From the NCBI GenBank assembly GCA_963662155.1, contig OY759270.1, positions 13,190,033 through 13,254,032 of the forward strand: 64,000 nucleotides of DNA. Direction: 5' to 3'. Below the pieces are notes generated by a model. It ran no database searches and was not told the origin of the DNA. It saw nothing but the letters and a program-made list of their open reading frames with translations. Source of the DNA: Lamellibrachia columna (lineage: Eukaryota; Annelida; Polychaeta; Sabellida; Siboglinidae). The position numbers and the translations under genes are program-made. This document shows, in pieces, positions 47,343 to 59,221 of the stretch (its first letter is position 1; every line of letters begins with the position of its first letter).

Positions 47343-47516
47343 CACACAAAATGCTATCTTGCACACTCCTCCATATTTCTCCAATTGATCATTCTTCAGT
47401 CATGGTAGGCCGTACACCGTATACCAATTTTTGGAAGAAGAATCACCAACTTCGCATGGATTGCTATATAAGACACGCTAAATGCAAGAATTCCCCGCAT
47501 GCTGGCTGGTAAACAG

Positions 47517-47686
47517 GAATGAACCCTTGTGGTCTGTTGTCTGTGCTGGTGGAGGTAATCAACGAACCACGACAGGCATTGTCCATGCGCTCGGACGGCG
47601 TTGTCCTGTTTGCATCAGATAATCTTTTGCAGCACCACGCCTTGACACCTGTCAACGCCCTGAATGACGTTGTAATCCTCACTTAG
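47517..47686 (+). other. Candidate terminal exon, unit A (antisense frame also open)
   Basis: Acceptor GGCTGGTAAACAG, phase 1, then NPCGLLSVLVEVINEPRQAL, SMRSDGVVLFASDNLL and VNALNDVVILT, ending at TAG. The phase fits exons E2, E3 and E5. The opposite strand reads GYQNNCDIEIALLSEDYNVI over the same DNA, so the coding strand is not certain. Also present in unit B at 58428-58597. Confidence 0.4.
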
Positions 47687-48050
47687 AAGGGCAATTTCTA
47701 TGTCGCAATTATTCTGGTATCCTAATTGTATCGACACATGCGTGTTGTTCTATTGAGGATACGTAATCGTTCTGTTTACAGCAATTTTCTCAACACGGTT
47801 ACACACACAAATAATTGTACGCATCTGTTGGTGTACGTTCAGTGTTCTGCTGTAAATGTGACTTAAATGTGGGCAGAAAAGGACAGTCCCTTACATTGGA
47901 CTCCCACGCACGCACACACGCATGCATGAGGGAGGTAGGCGGGGATGGTAGCAGACAGGTGGAAGGCATGCAGACAGGCAGGACAATTGCCGTCGTGGTA
48001 TCCAGTCCTTGGGATTGTTCAAAGTGCTTTACACTTCAAAAACTCTCATA

Positions 48051-49137
48051 AATGTTCGTTAAAAATCTATCGCAATTTCTCCGGGAAGCATCTATTCTAA
48101 TTGTATCGACACATGCATATTGTAATGTCGAGAATACGTAATCGGGGATGGAATCAGACAGGGAGGGAGGCAGACTAGATTCGCATGAAAATTATGTTCA
48201 TTGTATCCAGTCCTTTGTATTGTTCGAAGTGTTTTACACTTCACCCCCTAGCACACCTGTTCATTCCAACTCCATCTCGACTTCTCTGGGAAGCACTCAG
48301 TCATGCTGCAGTTACTGCACGAAGACCATTCGTACGTATAATCACCACTGCATATAGCCAGGTACTCATTTATACAAACGAATGAGGTGTGGCAACGTTC
48401 GGTGAAACAAATTGCCAAAGCTTCGAAACGGCAGCAAGACGGTTCAAACTAGGGTTTTCACGACTGGGAGCCTGATGTTCTATCTGGAACGTTATCACGC
48501 CCCATTCGATGGGAGAGAAGGAGACGCGAAGGGGTCAGAGAAGAAGCGAGGGAGGGAGAGGAGGCAGCGCGGGAGGGAGATATGCCGTTTGTTTGTTAAC
48601 GCAGACAAGTACAAGTGTTTAGCAATATTTAATGTGGCCATGGTTCGCACTACGCTGTAGCTTCCTCATGCGCGCATCTTACTGCTAACACTAGTACGAA
48701 AAGTAAAATAATAAACCGCGCAAAAACAAATGTTGCAACATAGGCCTCTATAGCTCAATGCGCGTACCAGCTCAGATCACGTCATGTGTCTTTTATTAAA
48801 CGTCGGCAGGGGAGCGTGTCTGCGTATCAGTGTTTGTTACACACGTGTATCCTGGTACGAAGTCAACACTTTGTGTCGCAGGCGGTGTCTATGATGGGGA
48901 GCGTTGAATGCTATATCAAAGATGATTGATTGTTTGTTATACTGTTTATATCATCTAACGTGTGTCCTGGAACGAAACTAGCATCAAAGAGACGTCGGAG
49001 TCGTGCATCAGTCTTTACTTGACCTGGATGGAGGCAGAGTCTTGTAAGAGCAGTTGCTGTAGACGTGGGGGAATGGATGAAGATTGGATGACGTCGAGCA
49101 AGACAAATATGTACTTGGGCAGCGGTTTGATGCTCGG
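48051..49137. other. Segment of 1.09 kb present in unit A but not in unit B
   Basis: In unit B, AAAACTCTCATAAATG at 58947-58962 is followed directly by the sequence that follows 49137 in unit A. The extra segment holds an inverted SINE, a purine-rich stretch and a short duplication of CGTGT(A/G)TCCTGG(T/A)ACGAA. Either lost from B or gained in A. Confidence 0.85.
48189..48480 (-). mobile_element. SINE family 1, inverted copy
   Basis: The minus strand carries the B-box-like GGTTCAAACTAGG complement context, TATAAATGAGTACCTGGC, GCAGTAACTGCAGCATGACTG-like body and GGAATGAACAGG. A further scrap of SINE tail on this strand lies at about 47995-48050. Confidence 0.8.
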
Positions 49138-49387
49138 AGCGCCGTCGTCATGTAGTTCGTTCGTCGATGAACTGTCGCATCAAACATACGACCACATTGT
49201 TGCCGTTGTCGCAGCCTCCTATTTTCGAGGCGCCGACGTCGTCGCGATTGCCGACGTAAAGACGCAATCCCCACTCGTCCTCGGCATGTTTCAACAGTTG
49301 CCTGCAAACTTAGCGCGAGATTATCGCGAAGTCGCTCTGGTGATATACAAAGTTAGCGGCGTGTTGGAATTACTGAACCACAGTGTC
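49138..49387 (+). other. CpG-rich open block, unit A
   Basis: The frame contains FVDELSHQTYDHIVAVVAAS, YFRGADVVAIAD and VFQ/MFQ-QLPANLARDYREVALVIY. Unit B keeps it open with about six replacements. The composition is protein-like, but the block runs straight into a CT-rich tract with no clear donor, and no family is recognised. Confidence 0.4.
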
Positions 49388-49740
49388 GTATTCTCTCCCT
49401 CTCACTCTCAATGTCCCTCACCCTCTCCATTTCCTTCTCCATTTCCCTCTCCCTCCCCTCCTTCCCCTTCCTCCCTCCCTCCCTCCTGCCTTCCCCTTCC
49501 TCCCTCCCTTCCTCCCTCCCTCCCCCTCTCTACCCTTCTCCCCCTCTCCTCCTCTCTCCTTCTCCTCCTCTCTTCCTCTCCTCCTCTCTCCCTCTACTCC
49601 TCTCTCCCTCTACTCCTCTCTCCCTCTCCTCCTCTCTCCATCTCTCTCTCTCCCTCTCCTTCCCCCTCTCCCCCTCTCCCCCTCTCCACTTCTCCCCCTC
49701 TCTCCCTCTCTCCGTCCCTCCCTCTCTCCCTCCCTCCCTA
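49388..49740. repeat. CT-rich polypyrimidine tract, unit A
   Basis: About 350 bp of CTCTCCCTCTCC-type repeats. Serine/proline-rich frames through it are artefacts. The unit B tract is roughly 55 bp shorter. Confidence 0.95.
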
Positions 49741-50544
49741 TTGACGTGCCATCAGGAGTCAATCCTTCCAGCATTCCAGCATTTGCATTTGCATGCGACC
49801 CACAAATATTTGATTTATCAAATTCACAAATGTACGATCAAATGCATGCGTAATTCTTTGAATATGTATTATTGTTAGATTCACTTTCTCAAGTTCACAA
49901 CATGCCATTAAAATAAAGTTATCTGAAGTTAGCATTATCTTCAACAGGTTATGAAATCGTTGTCTGACCTATGAATCCACTTTCACAAGGTGCTCTTTAA
50001 AAGTGCTCTGTAGGTCAACTGGTCAATGCCTGAGCTGTTGTTTATGCAACATGAAAATACCATCTCGTCTGTAGGTTGATGACTTCACAGATTTACCTGT
50101 TCATTGAAACATATTAAACAATGCAGACAAATGACCCCTTGTGTTGTGTTGGCACTGTTGGGGTGGATTCGGGTGGCAGCGCATTGTGTTAGTAAACAGC
50201 AGCAGTAATATTGACAGATGTGACATTGATGACAGTGGCAATGCCCAAATGACAATAACAACAGTGGCAATGACAGTTGTGGCAGGATGTTTCCAAAGTG
50301 CATCAACTGAAGATTTCCCTCGACAAGCGTTAGCCATTTATTAAAGATGCAAATCAGTATATGTAAGTACATGTTTTGGTTATGGCAATGGCTGTATACA
50401 CTATACAAACATCTGCTGGGAATTTGTCTATGTGTGTACTCATGAGAAGTTACAAACTTCATAAATTTGATTGATTCATCTCTTTCAATATGCTTATGCT
50501 TCGCAATATGAAAAAAATATTTAGTCATGATATTTCTACCACAC

Positions 50545-50785
50545 AATGGTAGAACGCCAGACTTGGCTGACGGAACCCGGGTTCAAATCCAATTGCTGCC
50601 GTATCAAAGTTTTGACAATTTTGTTCCCCCACATTACCACAGTTCACCCAGCTGTAAATGAGTACCCAGGTACAGACAAGTGTGGAAATGTGAACGAAAA
50701 ATCTTTGCACAGTAATTGCATCATTGCTGAATGCTTCCCAGAGCAGTACAAAAGGTGTTGGAATGAACAGGTCAGCCAGGGGGTG
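50545..50785 (+). mobile_element. SINE family 1, unit B copy
   Basis: Has the best pol III promoter of the family: A-box-like TGGTAGAACGCCAG and a perfect B box GGTTCAAATCC at 50580-50590. Ends at GTCAGCCAGGGGG, without the tail seen in unit A. Confidence 0.85.
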
Positions 50786-51069
50786 TTATGTTTTGGTAAC
50801 CAGATTGATTTGTTTAATGTTTTCATTGATACTTTCACTGTACATCCTTCTTGTCAAAGGATATTTGATTTTTATGAGCATGCTGTAGTCAAGAAGAGTA
50901 CGTCATTTATATGAGTACAACCATATGGTAAAATGCATATTGCTCAAACAGAGATACATATGAGAGATTGATTTTGTCATTTTCCACAGCAGAATACCAA
51001 AGTGTGGGTGTGCGAACTGTTTGTTTGACGCAGATCTACAGATCGATGTAACTTGTGTGTTTATGTGAG

Positions 51070-51267
51070 ACAGGATGAAGGACTCTGCACGCTGACAATT
51101 TTCGTGGACTAGTCCGTGTCTGATGGATTTGATAGATCAGGTGGTCCTCAATGCCAAGGTGCTCAACACTGGCCAGGAGAACTGCAACAGGATGGTGGCC
51201 GCCACCTTCCAGTCCACTATCCAGTTGTGGAGCGTCATGGTCAACAATGATGGCAACCTCGTCACAC
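51070..51267 (+). pseudogene. Exon E1, unit B, with nonsense codon
   Basis: Same as unit A E1, but the seventh codon of the MKDSAR stretch is TGA (51093-51095) instead of TGC. Downstream of the stop the frame is intact (IQLWSVMVNNDGNLVT) and the donor GTGAGA is kept. Confidence 0.6.
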
Positions 51268-51544
51268 GTGAGATAAGTCAGTCAGTGAGATAGGCGTGTC
51301 ATGAGAAAAAGGCTCTGGAGAGAATCATGTCACAGTCATAGACACCAGGTTTCTAAATGACGCATCATAGTCACACAACACCATGTCTGTAGAGGGGTGC
51401 TAAAATTTAGCAAATGTTCTATTGAAATAATGGTTTTTCTCATAAGCAATTTATACACTGTTTATGAAAATGTTGACCATATTATTGGATATATTAAACA
51501 TAACTTTTTTACCAAACTAACGGTGCTTTTCCTCTTTGTTCACT

Positions 51545-52490
51545 GCTGTTCATGGGTTAGGGTCAGGTAAAATATTGTCAAGTCACTCTTTCTGTTGTTT
51601 CTTTCCATACTTTTCTATCGGCCGCCCCCTCTCCATCTTTCATCTTCCCCCGATCTTCTCATATCCCACCTCACGCAGTCCTTCAATCTTAGCTGTTCGC
51701 TTCCCCTTTTCTTGCATCCTTGATGTTTTTCCACCTATCTCTTCCAATCTCTTTACTAGTATGTCTGCATCCATCCTTACCATGTGGCCTGCCATTCTCA
51801 CCTTGCTTCTCACCAATCTTCCTGTTGAACTGTCTTGTTGCATCACATCTTTCCTCAGGTCATTCATCCTTCTTTCGTCAACCCTCTTTGTTCGTGTTAT
51901 TCGACGAAACCAGAACCAAACTTGCAGCTGCTGTTGTTGTTCTGTCAACGCCACTGTCTCCAGATACAGATTCAGGCATGCTTGTGTAACACAAGCTCTC
52001 AGGACTTTCGTTTTCAGCTTTTTCAAAATGTTTCTCTCCAACATGACTCCCTCTACCTTTCCCCGAGCATTCGCTCCCTGTTGTATCCGACATCGCATTT
52101 CTACCTCTGAATGCCCATCCTCATTAACAATTCCTCCAAGTTACACAAAGCCATCCACTTGGTTGATCTCCTTTTCATCCAAACTAATGATCAAGTCCTC
52201 TCTCTGATGTCAAACCCACATCACTTCTGTCTTCTCCCGGCTCATTATCGGTCCGTGCTTCTTGAACACCCCCTTCCATTCCTCCAACACTTCCTGTAGT
52301 TCTTGTTTTTTGTCTGCTATCATGGCCAGATCGTTTGCATACATCTCCTTCCTGAGAACATCCTTCATGCTGATCTTCCTGCTGATTAGTGCCAGCACCA
52401 TGATAAACAGTAAAGGGTCACTTCCTTGCCTCTAACCGATTTTAACTGGAAACTCTTCCGACAAACCAGATCCAACCACAACTCTTCTTT
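51545..52490 (-). pseudogene. LINE fragment in unit B
   Basis: Same element and position as at 40690-41620. Carries KEMYANDLAMIADKKQ, so the D to N change in YADD is shared with unit A. A 152-codon frame remains at 51640-52098. Confidence 0.88.
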
Positions 52491-52509
52491 TTGATCTCAT
52501 GAACAGGAC

Positions 52510-52655
52510 AGGTCTGGATGTTGCACGCCATGACACAGAACTGGCAGTTAAATCTTTCACGGCGGCTGTGCTCAGTAGGGCAGGCAAAGTCGGGGTGTGG
52601 CATTCCATGGCACTGAAATGGCAGGTAATTCTCTCACGGTGGCTGTACTCACTAG
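52510..52655. repeat. Minisatellite of about 80 bp, two units, unit B
   Basis: Same motif as at 35330-35700: GCCATGACACAGAACTGGCA, then GGCAGGCAAAGTCGGGGTGT. Confidence 0.8.
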
Positions 52656-52908
52656 GCAGCCATAATGATTATCTTTATGATGACATAGAAAACAAATAAA
52701 ATCTTTTTAAAATTTAATCCCCACCCCCGCAGGCCCATATGGACGGTTTCCCATTTGACCCTCCATGTTCGTCAGAAGGGGAATAGGACACAACAGACAG
52801 ACCAATATAAACTTCTTTATATGTTATATAGAGTACATAGAATATGTGTATGCAGACATTGAAAACTAAAGCTGATTGAGTGTTGTTGTTTCTGCGTCCT
52901 ACCTACAG

Positions 52909-52998
52909 ACATGCAGAAGTTCCCGCTGCGTATGAAGGAGAGATACCATAGTAAGGACCGAGTTACAGCCCTCAGTGTCTTTCTCGCCCCCACAACGG
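52909..52998 (+). CDS. Candidate exon E2, unit B
   Basis: Acceptor CCTACCTACAG, donor G|GTGAGT, phase 1 to phase 1. MQKFPLRMKERYHSKDRVTA then LSVFLAPTT. Lacks the 6 bp duplication of unit A. Confidence 0.6.
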
Positions 52999-53260
52999 GT
53001 GAGTCTCCCTGCTTGCTACATTTGACTAGAATGTTAGAACTAAAAGTTATGAATTCTGACTAATTCATAGAAACTACACTTAAGACTAACGTCTCATTTA
53101 GATGTGTTGATTATATTTGTTACGCTAATGTGCAAGTTGCTCCTTTGAAGCAGGGCTGTTTTGGTATTGTACATTGCTTGACTGTTTTCAGCCCTGAGTG
53201 TGGAAATGTATTGAGATAGCCTACTGGACAATTTAGGGAGCTGCGCATGTGATTCTGCAG

Positions 53261-53362
53261 CAACCAGAGTCAGTTGGACAGGGCCACAGTTCTTCCAGAT
53301 GTTCTCTGCACACGCCAATCCCATCACCAAGGTGATGTTGTCAACGAAGCATTGCGTCTCTG
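53261..53362 (+). CDS. Candidate exon E3, unit B
   Basis: Acceptor GATTCTGCAG, donor GTAGGT, phase 1 to phase 1. Differs from unit A in the centre (QFFQMFSAHANP against QLFQMFSVHINP). Confidence 0.52.
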
Positions 53363-53719
53363 GTAGGTCCAATTCTCAAGTATATTTCTATGGAAAATAT
53401 TCATATATACCTGGAAAAGCTTTATTTTATGATGATGACCATGTCACGTTTATGGGTTGATTTTTAGTGGGCCATCAATTACATATACTGTGACATCCTC
53501 AGTTATATAAAATATACAAGTAAATGCTTGGTTTTCTTTTCAAGTAATCCAAATTGAAGCATTGATTATGATCATATCAGCTTTTGTTTGATATGACGCG
53601 GCTTATCAGTATGAGGTCCTTGAATAATGGAAAGTGAATCACTGTAGCTCACTGGTGTGTTTGCAGTGTGCTCTGAGTACAACCATGTACATACGTGGAA
53701 CGTGACCTGATTCCTTGGA

Positions 53720-53822
53720 ATGACCAGCACACAGCCCGGCTCAGTGGCCTTGGCATCATTCAAGTTTATCTCCATACAGAGGGTGGAACCACACCTTCAG
53801 AATATCCACAGTAACAACTTTG
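53720..53822 (+). other. Exon-like block E4, unit B (strand uncertain)
   Basis: As unit A; donor is the stronger GTAAGT. Confidence 0.35.
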
Positions 53823-54875
53823 GTAAGTCACATTGACAGGATCTAGAATTACAATAATTATATATTTCAGTAAATTAGATTATATATTAAGTTACGTAAT
53901 AATTTTTTTTATTGGAAAACTGGGCACCCCTTTTTTGTGAGACCCGTTATGAGAAGAAGAATGTTGTTATTTAGGAAAAGAAATAAAATTCACATTCGAG
54001 GAGCCACCTAAAAATTGGCATTTAATCAAGTTACTGAACCAGCAAATTACATTGTTCACTGATGTTATAATAACTTACTATCAACTAACCGTAATTCAAT
54101 TATACGCTTTCATCTGCAAAGACAGCCGAAAATCAACTTCAGTAATTGGACAATTTGCAGACATTCTGTGTGTAATGCAGTAGCAGAACAATATCCAGGA
54201 TATACTTCTGAAGAGATATTGTCTCATCAACAGTATTTCTGGAATATTGTCCGTGGAGTTAATGATGAGATATTGTCCAGATAATATTGTTAGGTATACA
54301 ATCAGAGAGATGCTAACTTATATGAATCGTACATTCCGTGGTTGTGCGACTGGGTCAGCGAACATACAATGACTCGTGCAACTCTTCTGCGCACCGCCGC
54401 TTTCGGGGCATTGTTTTTGGAATTACATGCATTCTGGTTATATGGTTATATTGAGTAGGATAACTTATTACTATTTTCTGAATTGTATCACATGTAAACA
54501 AAGGAAAGAGGCATTTGTTTTAATTTTACAATGACACTAAACATTCAAACACTACCACAGCCAGTCACTGTGGAAATACGTGCATATAACACTTTTATAA
54601 CATTTCACCAATTTATGAATTGGAAGGTATATTTTATGTGCTAACTCCATTTTTACTTGACAACTGTTATAGCCTGTGTAGTATCATAATATTTGCATGT
54701 GTGTATGTATATTATTATTCAGGCAATGTTTCGTCCATATTTATATGGACGAACCAATATGGTACATAACTCCTTATTTCGGTATTTTATGCATGGTTAG
54801 AGGTTTAACATTCAACTTGTTGCTGCGTTCGATCAGAATCGTCCAGGCATGACGTATATTTGATGTCCTCGACAG

Positions 54876-55277
54876 TCAAAAGAACACAATGCCATGGTTG
54901 GGCAACCTAAACTGACTTTGCCATGTACTGTCAGGGCTATCAAACATGACATAACTAAAAACACGGGGGAAGGAGTTGTAGACCGAACTGCCCCAGGTAT
55001 ACGGGTGGCTGTCTTGCCCCAGGGTGCACCAAGATGGCTTTTTGGGGTATTTTTACTGCTGCAAATGTTCATCCTTTTAAGGTCGTCGGCACACTGCTTC
55101 AAATGTTCATCCTATCATTCCACTATTATTCAACAGATGTGTAATATAGATGTAATGTTTGGTCGAGTTAGAATTATATATATTTTTGGAATGGAACCAT
55201 TGGTTTATTCAGACAGAAAAGGAAGCTATTTAATTAGACAGGTTTTCTTACACCTATGTGTAACAAGATATTTGTAA
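54876..55277 (+). other. Exon-like block E4b, unit B
   Basis: Begins SKEHNAMVGQPKL as in unit A. One T fewer after LFGV shifts the later frame, giving a longer frame that is unlikely to be meaningful. Confidence 0.3.
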
Positions 55278-55394
55278 ATTGTGTTTGTAACATATTCACA
55301 TGGCCTGCATTAACAGAAACTGTAGAAAATTTGTCCCATTGATTTATTGGCCTTTGGGAGGATGAAATGACGACGTCTGTTAATATCATTCCAG

Positions 55395-55502
55395 ACACAA
55401 TGGGTCAGCTGTGGACTCCATCTCTCGTGAGTAGGACATCACCACGAAGAAGTGAGTTGGTTGTTGTGCATTCATCAGCTGAGATTTTCCCAGATGCATA
55501 TG
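55395..55502 (+). CDS. Candidate exon E5, unit B
   Basis: Acceptor AATATCATTCCAG, donor G|GTAAGTGAG (a better donor than in unit A), phase 1 to phase 1, frame intact. Confidence 0.62.
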
Positions 55503-55948
55503 GTAAGTGAGCGAGGAATATATATTTAGATTTCATTAGTTTATTCTGTTCTGTGATCATGTGCTGGAGCTTCCTTAGCTAATTTAGGTGAAAATTAATC
55601 AATTTGCTTTTGCTATAATTGATGAAACCATGAAAGAGACGTATCACGTTCCATCTAATCGTATTTTAGCGCCTTTGTTTTTAAAGACGTCTGTCCAGAT
55701 ATACAGATTATTGGCGGTTTCATGTAAAGTCTCTCAATCCCGCTCAGCCTAAAAAATTGTATGGTAATTAGACTGAATTAATATTACACCATTAATTATT
55801 TCAATACTATGCTTGAAAGTTCATTTTGGCAAAAGTGTTCCCTGTACGTGAAAACGCCCACATACAAATGTATTTATTATTACCTTTGTTAAATTTAATG
55901 TATGTAAATGTTATAACTTATTATATTATTTAAAAAATAACGTTGCAG

Positions 55949-56088
55949 TCGGGGGTCCAACAAAATGAAGATATTGCCACATGGTTTCTCCTGGAAGTGT
56001 TTAAGGACAATCAGTGCAGACTGTTCTGGCGACACAGCAAATGATCAAGTGTTGACTGAATTTATACCATTCAGTGAACCATGTGTAG
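55949..56088 (+). CDS. Candidate exon E6, unit B
   Basis: Same 140 bp as in unit A with no difference noticed, with acceptor GTTGCAG and donor TAG|GTGTTA. Confidence 0.5.
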
Positions 56089-56149
56089 GTGTTAAATCTG
56101 TTATTTACCAGACTTGAGCGGATCTACACACTGGGTAGTGGGTCCAGGA

Positions 56150-56575
56150 AGTGTACGGAAGGAGACCATTTCCTTGCTGAAGCTATCTGCCGCATTTGAT
56201 ACCATTGGTCACAGGACAACTTATAAAAAGTGTGTCAATGTGGTGTGGCATATCTGGAACAGAGCTGGTTCTCATAATATTTAACTGATAGATACAAAAG
56301 AATGAAGATAGCGAATTGTTTCTCAGCTACGCTCCCTACTTCACGTAATGTTCCTCAGGGTGTTTCACTCGCTACGCTACTCTACTTGGCTCAGTTATCC
56401 AACGTCACAACTTGGATCACCAAGTGTATGCTAATAAATCACAGACCTATGCTATTTTGGCTACACGAGATACAAATCACTTCCAAAACTAGCTCAGGGA
56501 TTGTCTCCACAAAATCTTCCATTGGATGACAGAGACCACATTAAAGTTAAATGCAAGTAAATCCGAGTTTGTTAT
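56150..56575 (+). pseudogene. Plus-strand LINE reverse transcriptase scrap, unit B
   Basis: Copy of 45240-45665 with a small indel (ACTTATAAAAAG against AATTATTAAAAC). Confidence 0.6.
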
Positions 56576-57475
56576 TTTTGGTGGGGTAAATTTTGCATGT
56601 TTATTTGAATCGATTAGGTGTGCACACTATGTTGCAAGACGTTTCCTGATGTGTCAGACTTTAGATTGCATGTAGAGAAGCACAGTAAAATCAAAACGTG
56701 TCGAAAGCATTAGCTTAACAGTGTCACCTGGCTGTTCTTCGAAGAGAACAAATTTGCATGTGTGCTGGAGTGCCATAAAGCACTAATGTTATATAGCCTT
56801 TTTGTTTTGGGAGTGACGTAGAGTGATATAATGAAAGCATTGATTTACTAAAGTGCAAGGAAGGACATCAACATAATAATTGACATGTAATTGATTACGG
56901 ATTGACAGACGTTTGCTACGATGACAATAAAACTGATGCCGATTGACCAACTAATGCGAATCGAGAATAATAACCTTTATCTGAATATGTAATGATCGAT
57001 GTTCTTTTGTTTAAAAAATAAGAGACCAATGACGTGAGTGACACTTAGCTTTATCTGCTATTTGGTTGCACCTCCTATCGGTCGGTGGAGAGACCAATCC
57101 ACAGTCACCGTGTCTCTTATGGTTGCTTATCGAGCAGCTCTCAGGGGAGAGATTTGTCGGCCCCCAGACCGTTGTGCAGTTCTCCACCCAAACTACTGAC
57201 AATCCCTATATGTTGAGCTTTCAACCTCTTGTTACAACACGACTACCCGTTTATATAGTATGTACACCCTTTTTAGGTGAATTTGTGGTATGAACTCTTG
57301 AAACATGTTAACTTTACATTTAACTGATATAACAACTATTAATTAAACAATTTAGTTAATTAGAATGTTTCTTATATGGCACAGCTCATGTTGTAATGCA
57401 GCAAAGTGTATAACATGCATAAATAATATTACTAGTCTATGTTATTGATATTGAATTATGCAGATCTAGTGGTGA

Positions 57476-57541
57476 AAATTATGCGCATGCACCGGAAGTG
57501 ATCACTCTAAGATGGCGTCTACTAGAACGTTGGCCGTGTAA
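57476..57541 (+). promoter_or_regulatory. NRF-1/ETS/YY1-type promoter, after unit B exons
   Basis: TGCGCATGCA (57482-57491), CCGGAAGTGA (57492-57501) and AAGATGGCG (57509-57517) are all unchanged relative to 46571-46606, with the same spacing. Probably drives the gene whose exons lie in unit C. Confidence 0.6.
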
Positions 57542-58427
57542 TTGATATCAACAAACCTACAAAACCCTGTCTTAGGAATACAACACACTCCAAGTGGAAA
57601 ATGTTTATTATATTGGCAACAGTATCATCGAACATTTGTGTTAACTGGTATGTCTGTTTATTATCTATGCATCTAGCAATTCCCACCGCCGTTACTTTGT
57701 TGAACAAATGCACATAACAGTAACGTTAGCCAACAATAAGCCAAAACGCCTAGAAAGTGTCTCGTCTCCTTGCCAGCAACAGTCTAGCCAAATTTTCGTG
57801 CGACTAATACACAGTCATGAATTGCATCAGAAGCAGAAAAACATAGTTGTCACTAATAAGTAATCTGTCCCAATACATTATTCAAAACTCCATATGAAAT
57901 GATCAATCGTTTGTAGAATGAATAAAATATGTATCAGAATTAATACCATATCAAATATGTGTACTCCGTAGTATAGATATTATTTATCTACAAAGCCAAA
58001 TAACGTTTATACACAAACCTTCCGCATTCTGGTAGGTCAAAAAGTCCCTGTTTATAATGCACATTTTGTTAGTAGCTGCCTCGAATCATCTCTTTCTTCA
58101 CCAATTTCGTCCGACTGGCTGTCAACGCAATGCATTTCTACCTATCTAGATGAGATCAGCTTTTACAGAGAACACCACAGGAAGCACGCAGCGTGTGCTA
58201 TTGATATACAACGTATGTTGAAACAGATAACATGCACGCCAACACGGATGTAGCACACGAAATGCTATCTTGCACACTCCTCCATATTTCTCCAATTGAT
58301 CATTCTTCAGTCATGGTAGGCCGTACACCGTATACCAATTTTTGGAAGAAGAATCACCAACTTCGCATGGATTGCTATATAAGACACGCTAAATGCAAGA
58401 ATTCCCCGCATGCTGGCTTGTAAACAG

Positions 58428-58597
58428 GAATGAATCCTTGTGGTCTGTTGTCTGTGCTGGTGGAGGTAATCAACGAACCACGACAGGCATTGTCCATGCG
58501 CTCGGACGGCGTTGTCCTGTTTGCATCAGATAATCTTTGGCAGCACCACGCCTTGACACCTGTCAACGCCCTGAATGACGTTGTAATCCTCACTTAG
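58428..58597 (+). other. Candidate terminal exon, unit B (antisense frame also open)
   Basis: As 47517-47686, with one replacement (LLQHH to LWQHH). The opposite strand is open over 69 codons here (58735-58526), including NRTITYPQWNNTHVSIQL; in unit A that frame is cut by TAG in place of the TGG of QWNN. Confidence 0.4.
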
Positions 58598-58972
58598 AAG
58601 GGCAATTTCTATGTCGCAATTATTCTGGTATCCTAATTGTATCGACACATGCGTGTTGTTCCATTGAGGATACGTAATCGTTCTGTTTACAGCAATTTTC
58701 TCAACACGGTTACACACAAAAATAATTGTACGCATCTGTTGGTGTACGTTCAGTGTTCTGCTGTAAATGTGACTTAAATGTGGGCAGAAAAGGACAGCCC
58801 CTTACATTGGACTCCCACGCACGCACACACGCATGCATGAGGGAGGTAGGCGGGGATGGTAGCAGACAGGTGGAAGGCATGCAGACAGGCAGGAAAATTG
58901 CCGTCGTGGTATCCAGTCCTTGGGATTGTTCAAAGTGCTTTACACTTCAAAAACTCTCATAAATGAGAGCGC

Positions 58973-59221
58973 CGTCGTCATGTAGTTCGTTCGTCGATGA
59001 ACTGTCGCATCAAACATACGACCACATTGTCGCCGTTGTCACAGCCTCCTATTTTCGAGGCGCCGACGTCGTCGCGATCGCCGACGTAGAGGCGCAATCC
59101 CCACTCGTCCTCGGCGTGTTTCAACAGTTGCCTGCAAACTTAGCGCGAGATTATCGCGAAGTCGCTCTGGTGATATACAAAGTTAGCGGCGTGTTGGAAT
59201 TACAGAACCACAGTGTCGTAT
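58973..59221 (+). other. CpG-rich open block, unit B
   Basis: Counterpart of 49138-49387, still open: VVTASYFRGADVVAIADVEA and GVFQQLPANLARDYREVA. Confidence 0.4.

Larger units (their letters stand above)
39190..50430 (+). repeat. Tandem unit A (about 11.2 kb)
   Basis: Begins with GTGTACTCATGAGAAGTTAC and the SINE. It shares nearly all of its length with unit B at very high identity (a few differences per hundred bases in the parts compared). It is longer than B by two segments, about 39538-39928 and 48051-49137. Confidence 0.93.

Noticed and set aside
49383..49878. Serine/proline-rich frames of about 155 codons, also at 59213-59657
   Set aside because: They are readings of a CT-rich simple repeat.
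50085..50546. 153-codon minus-strand frame, also at 59872-60324
   Set aside because: Cysteine/histidine/leucine-rich reading of a GTGGCAATGACA-type low-complexity repeat, with the overlapping frames equally open.
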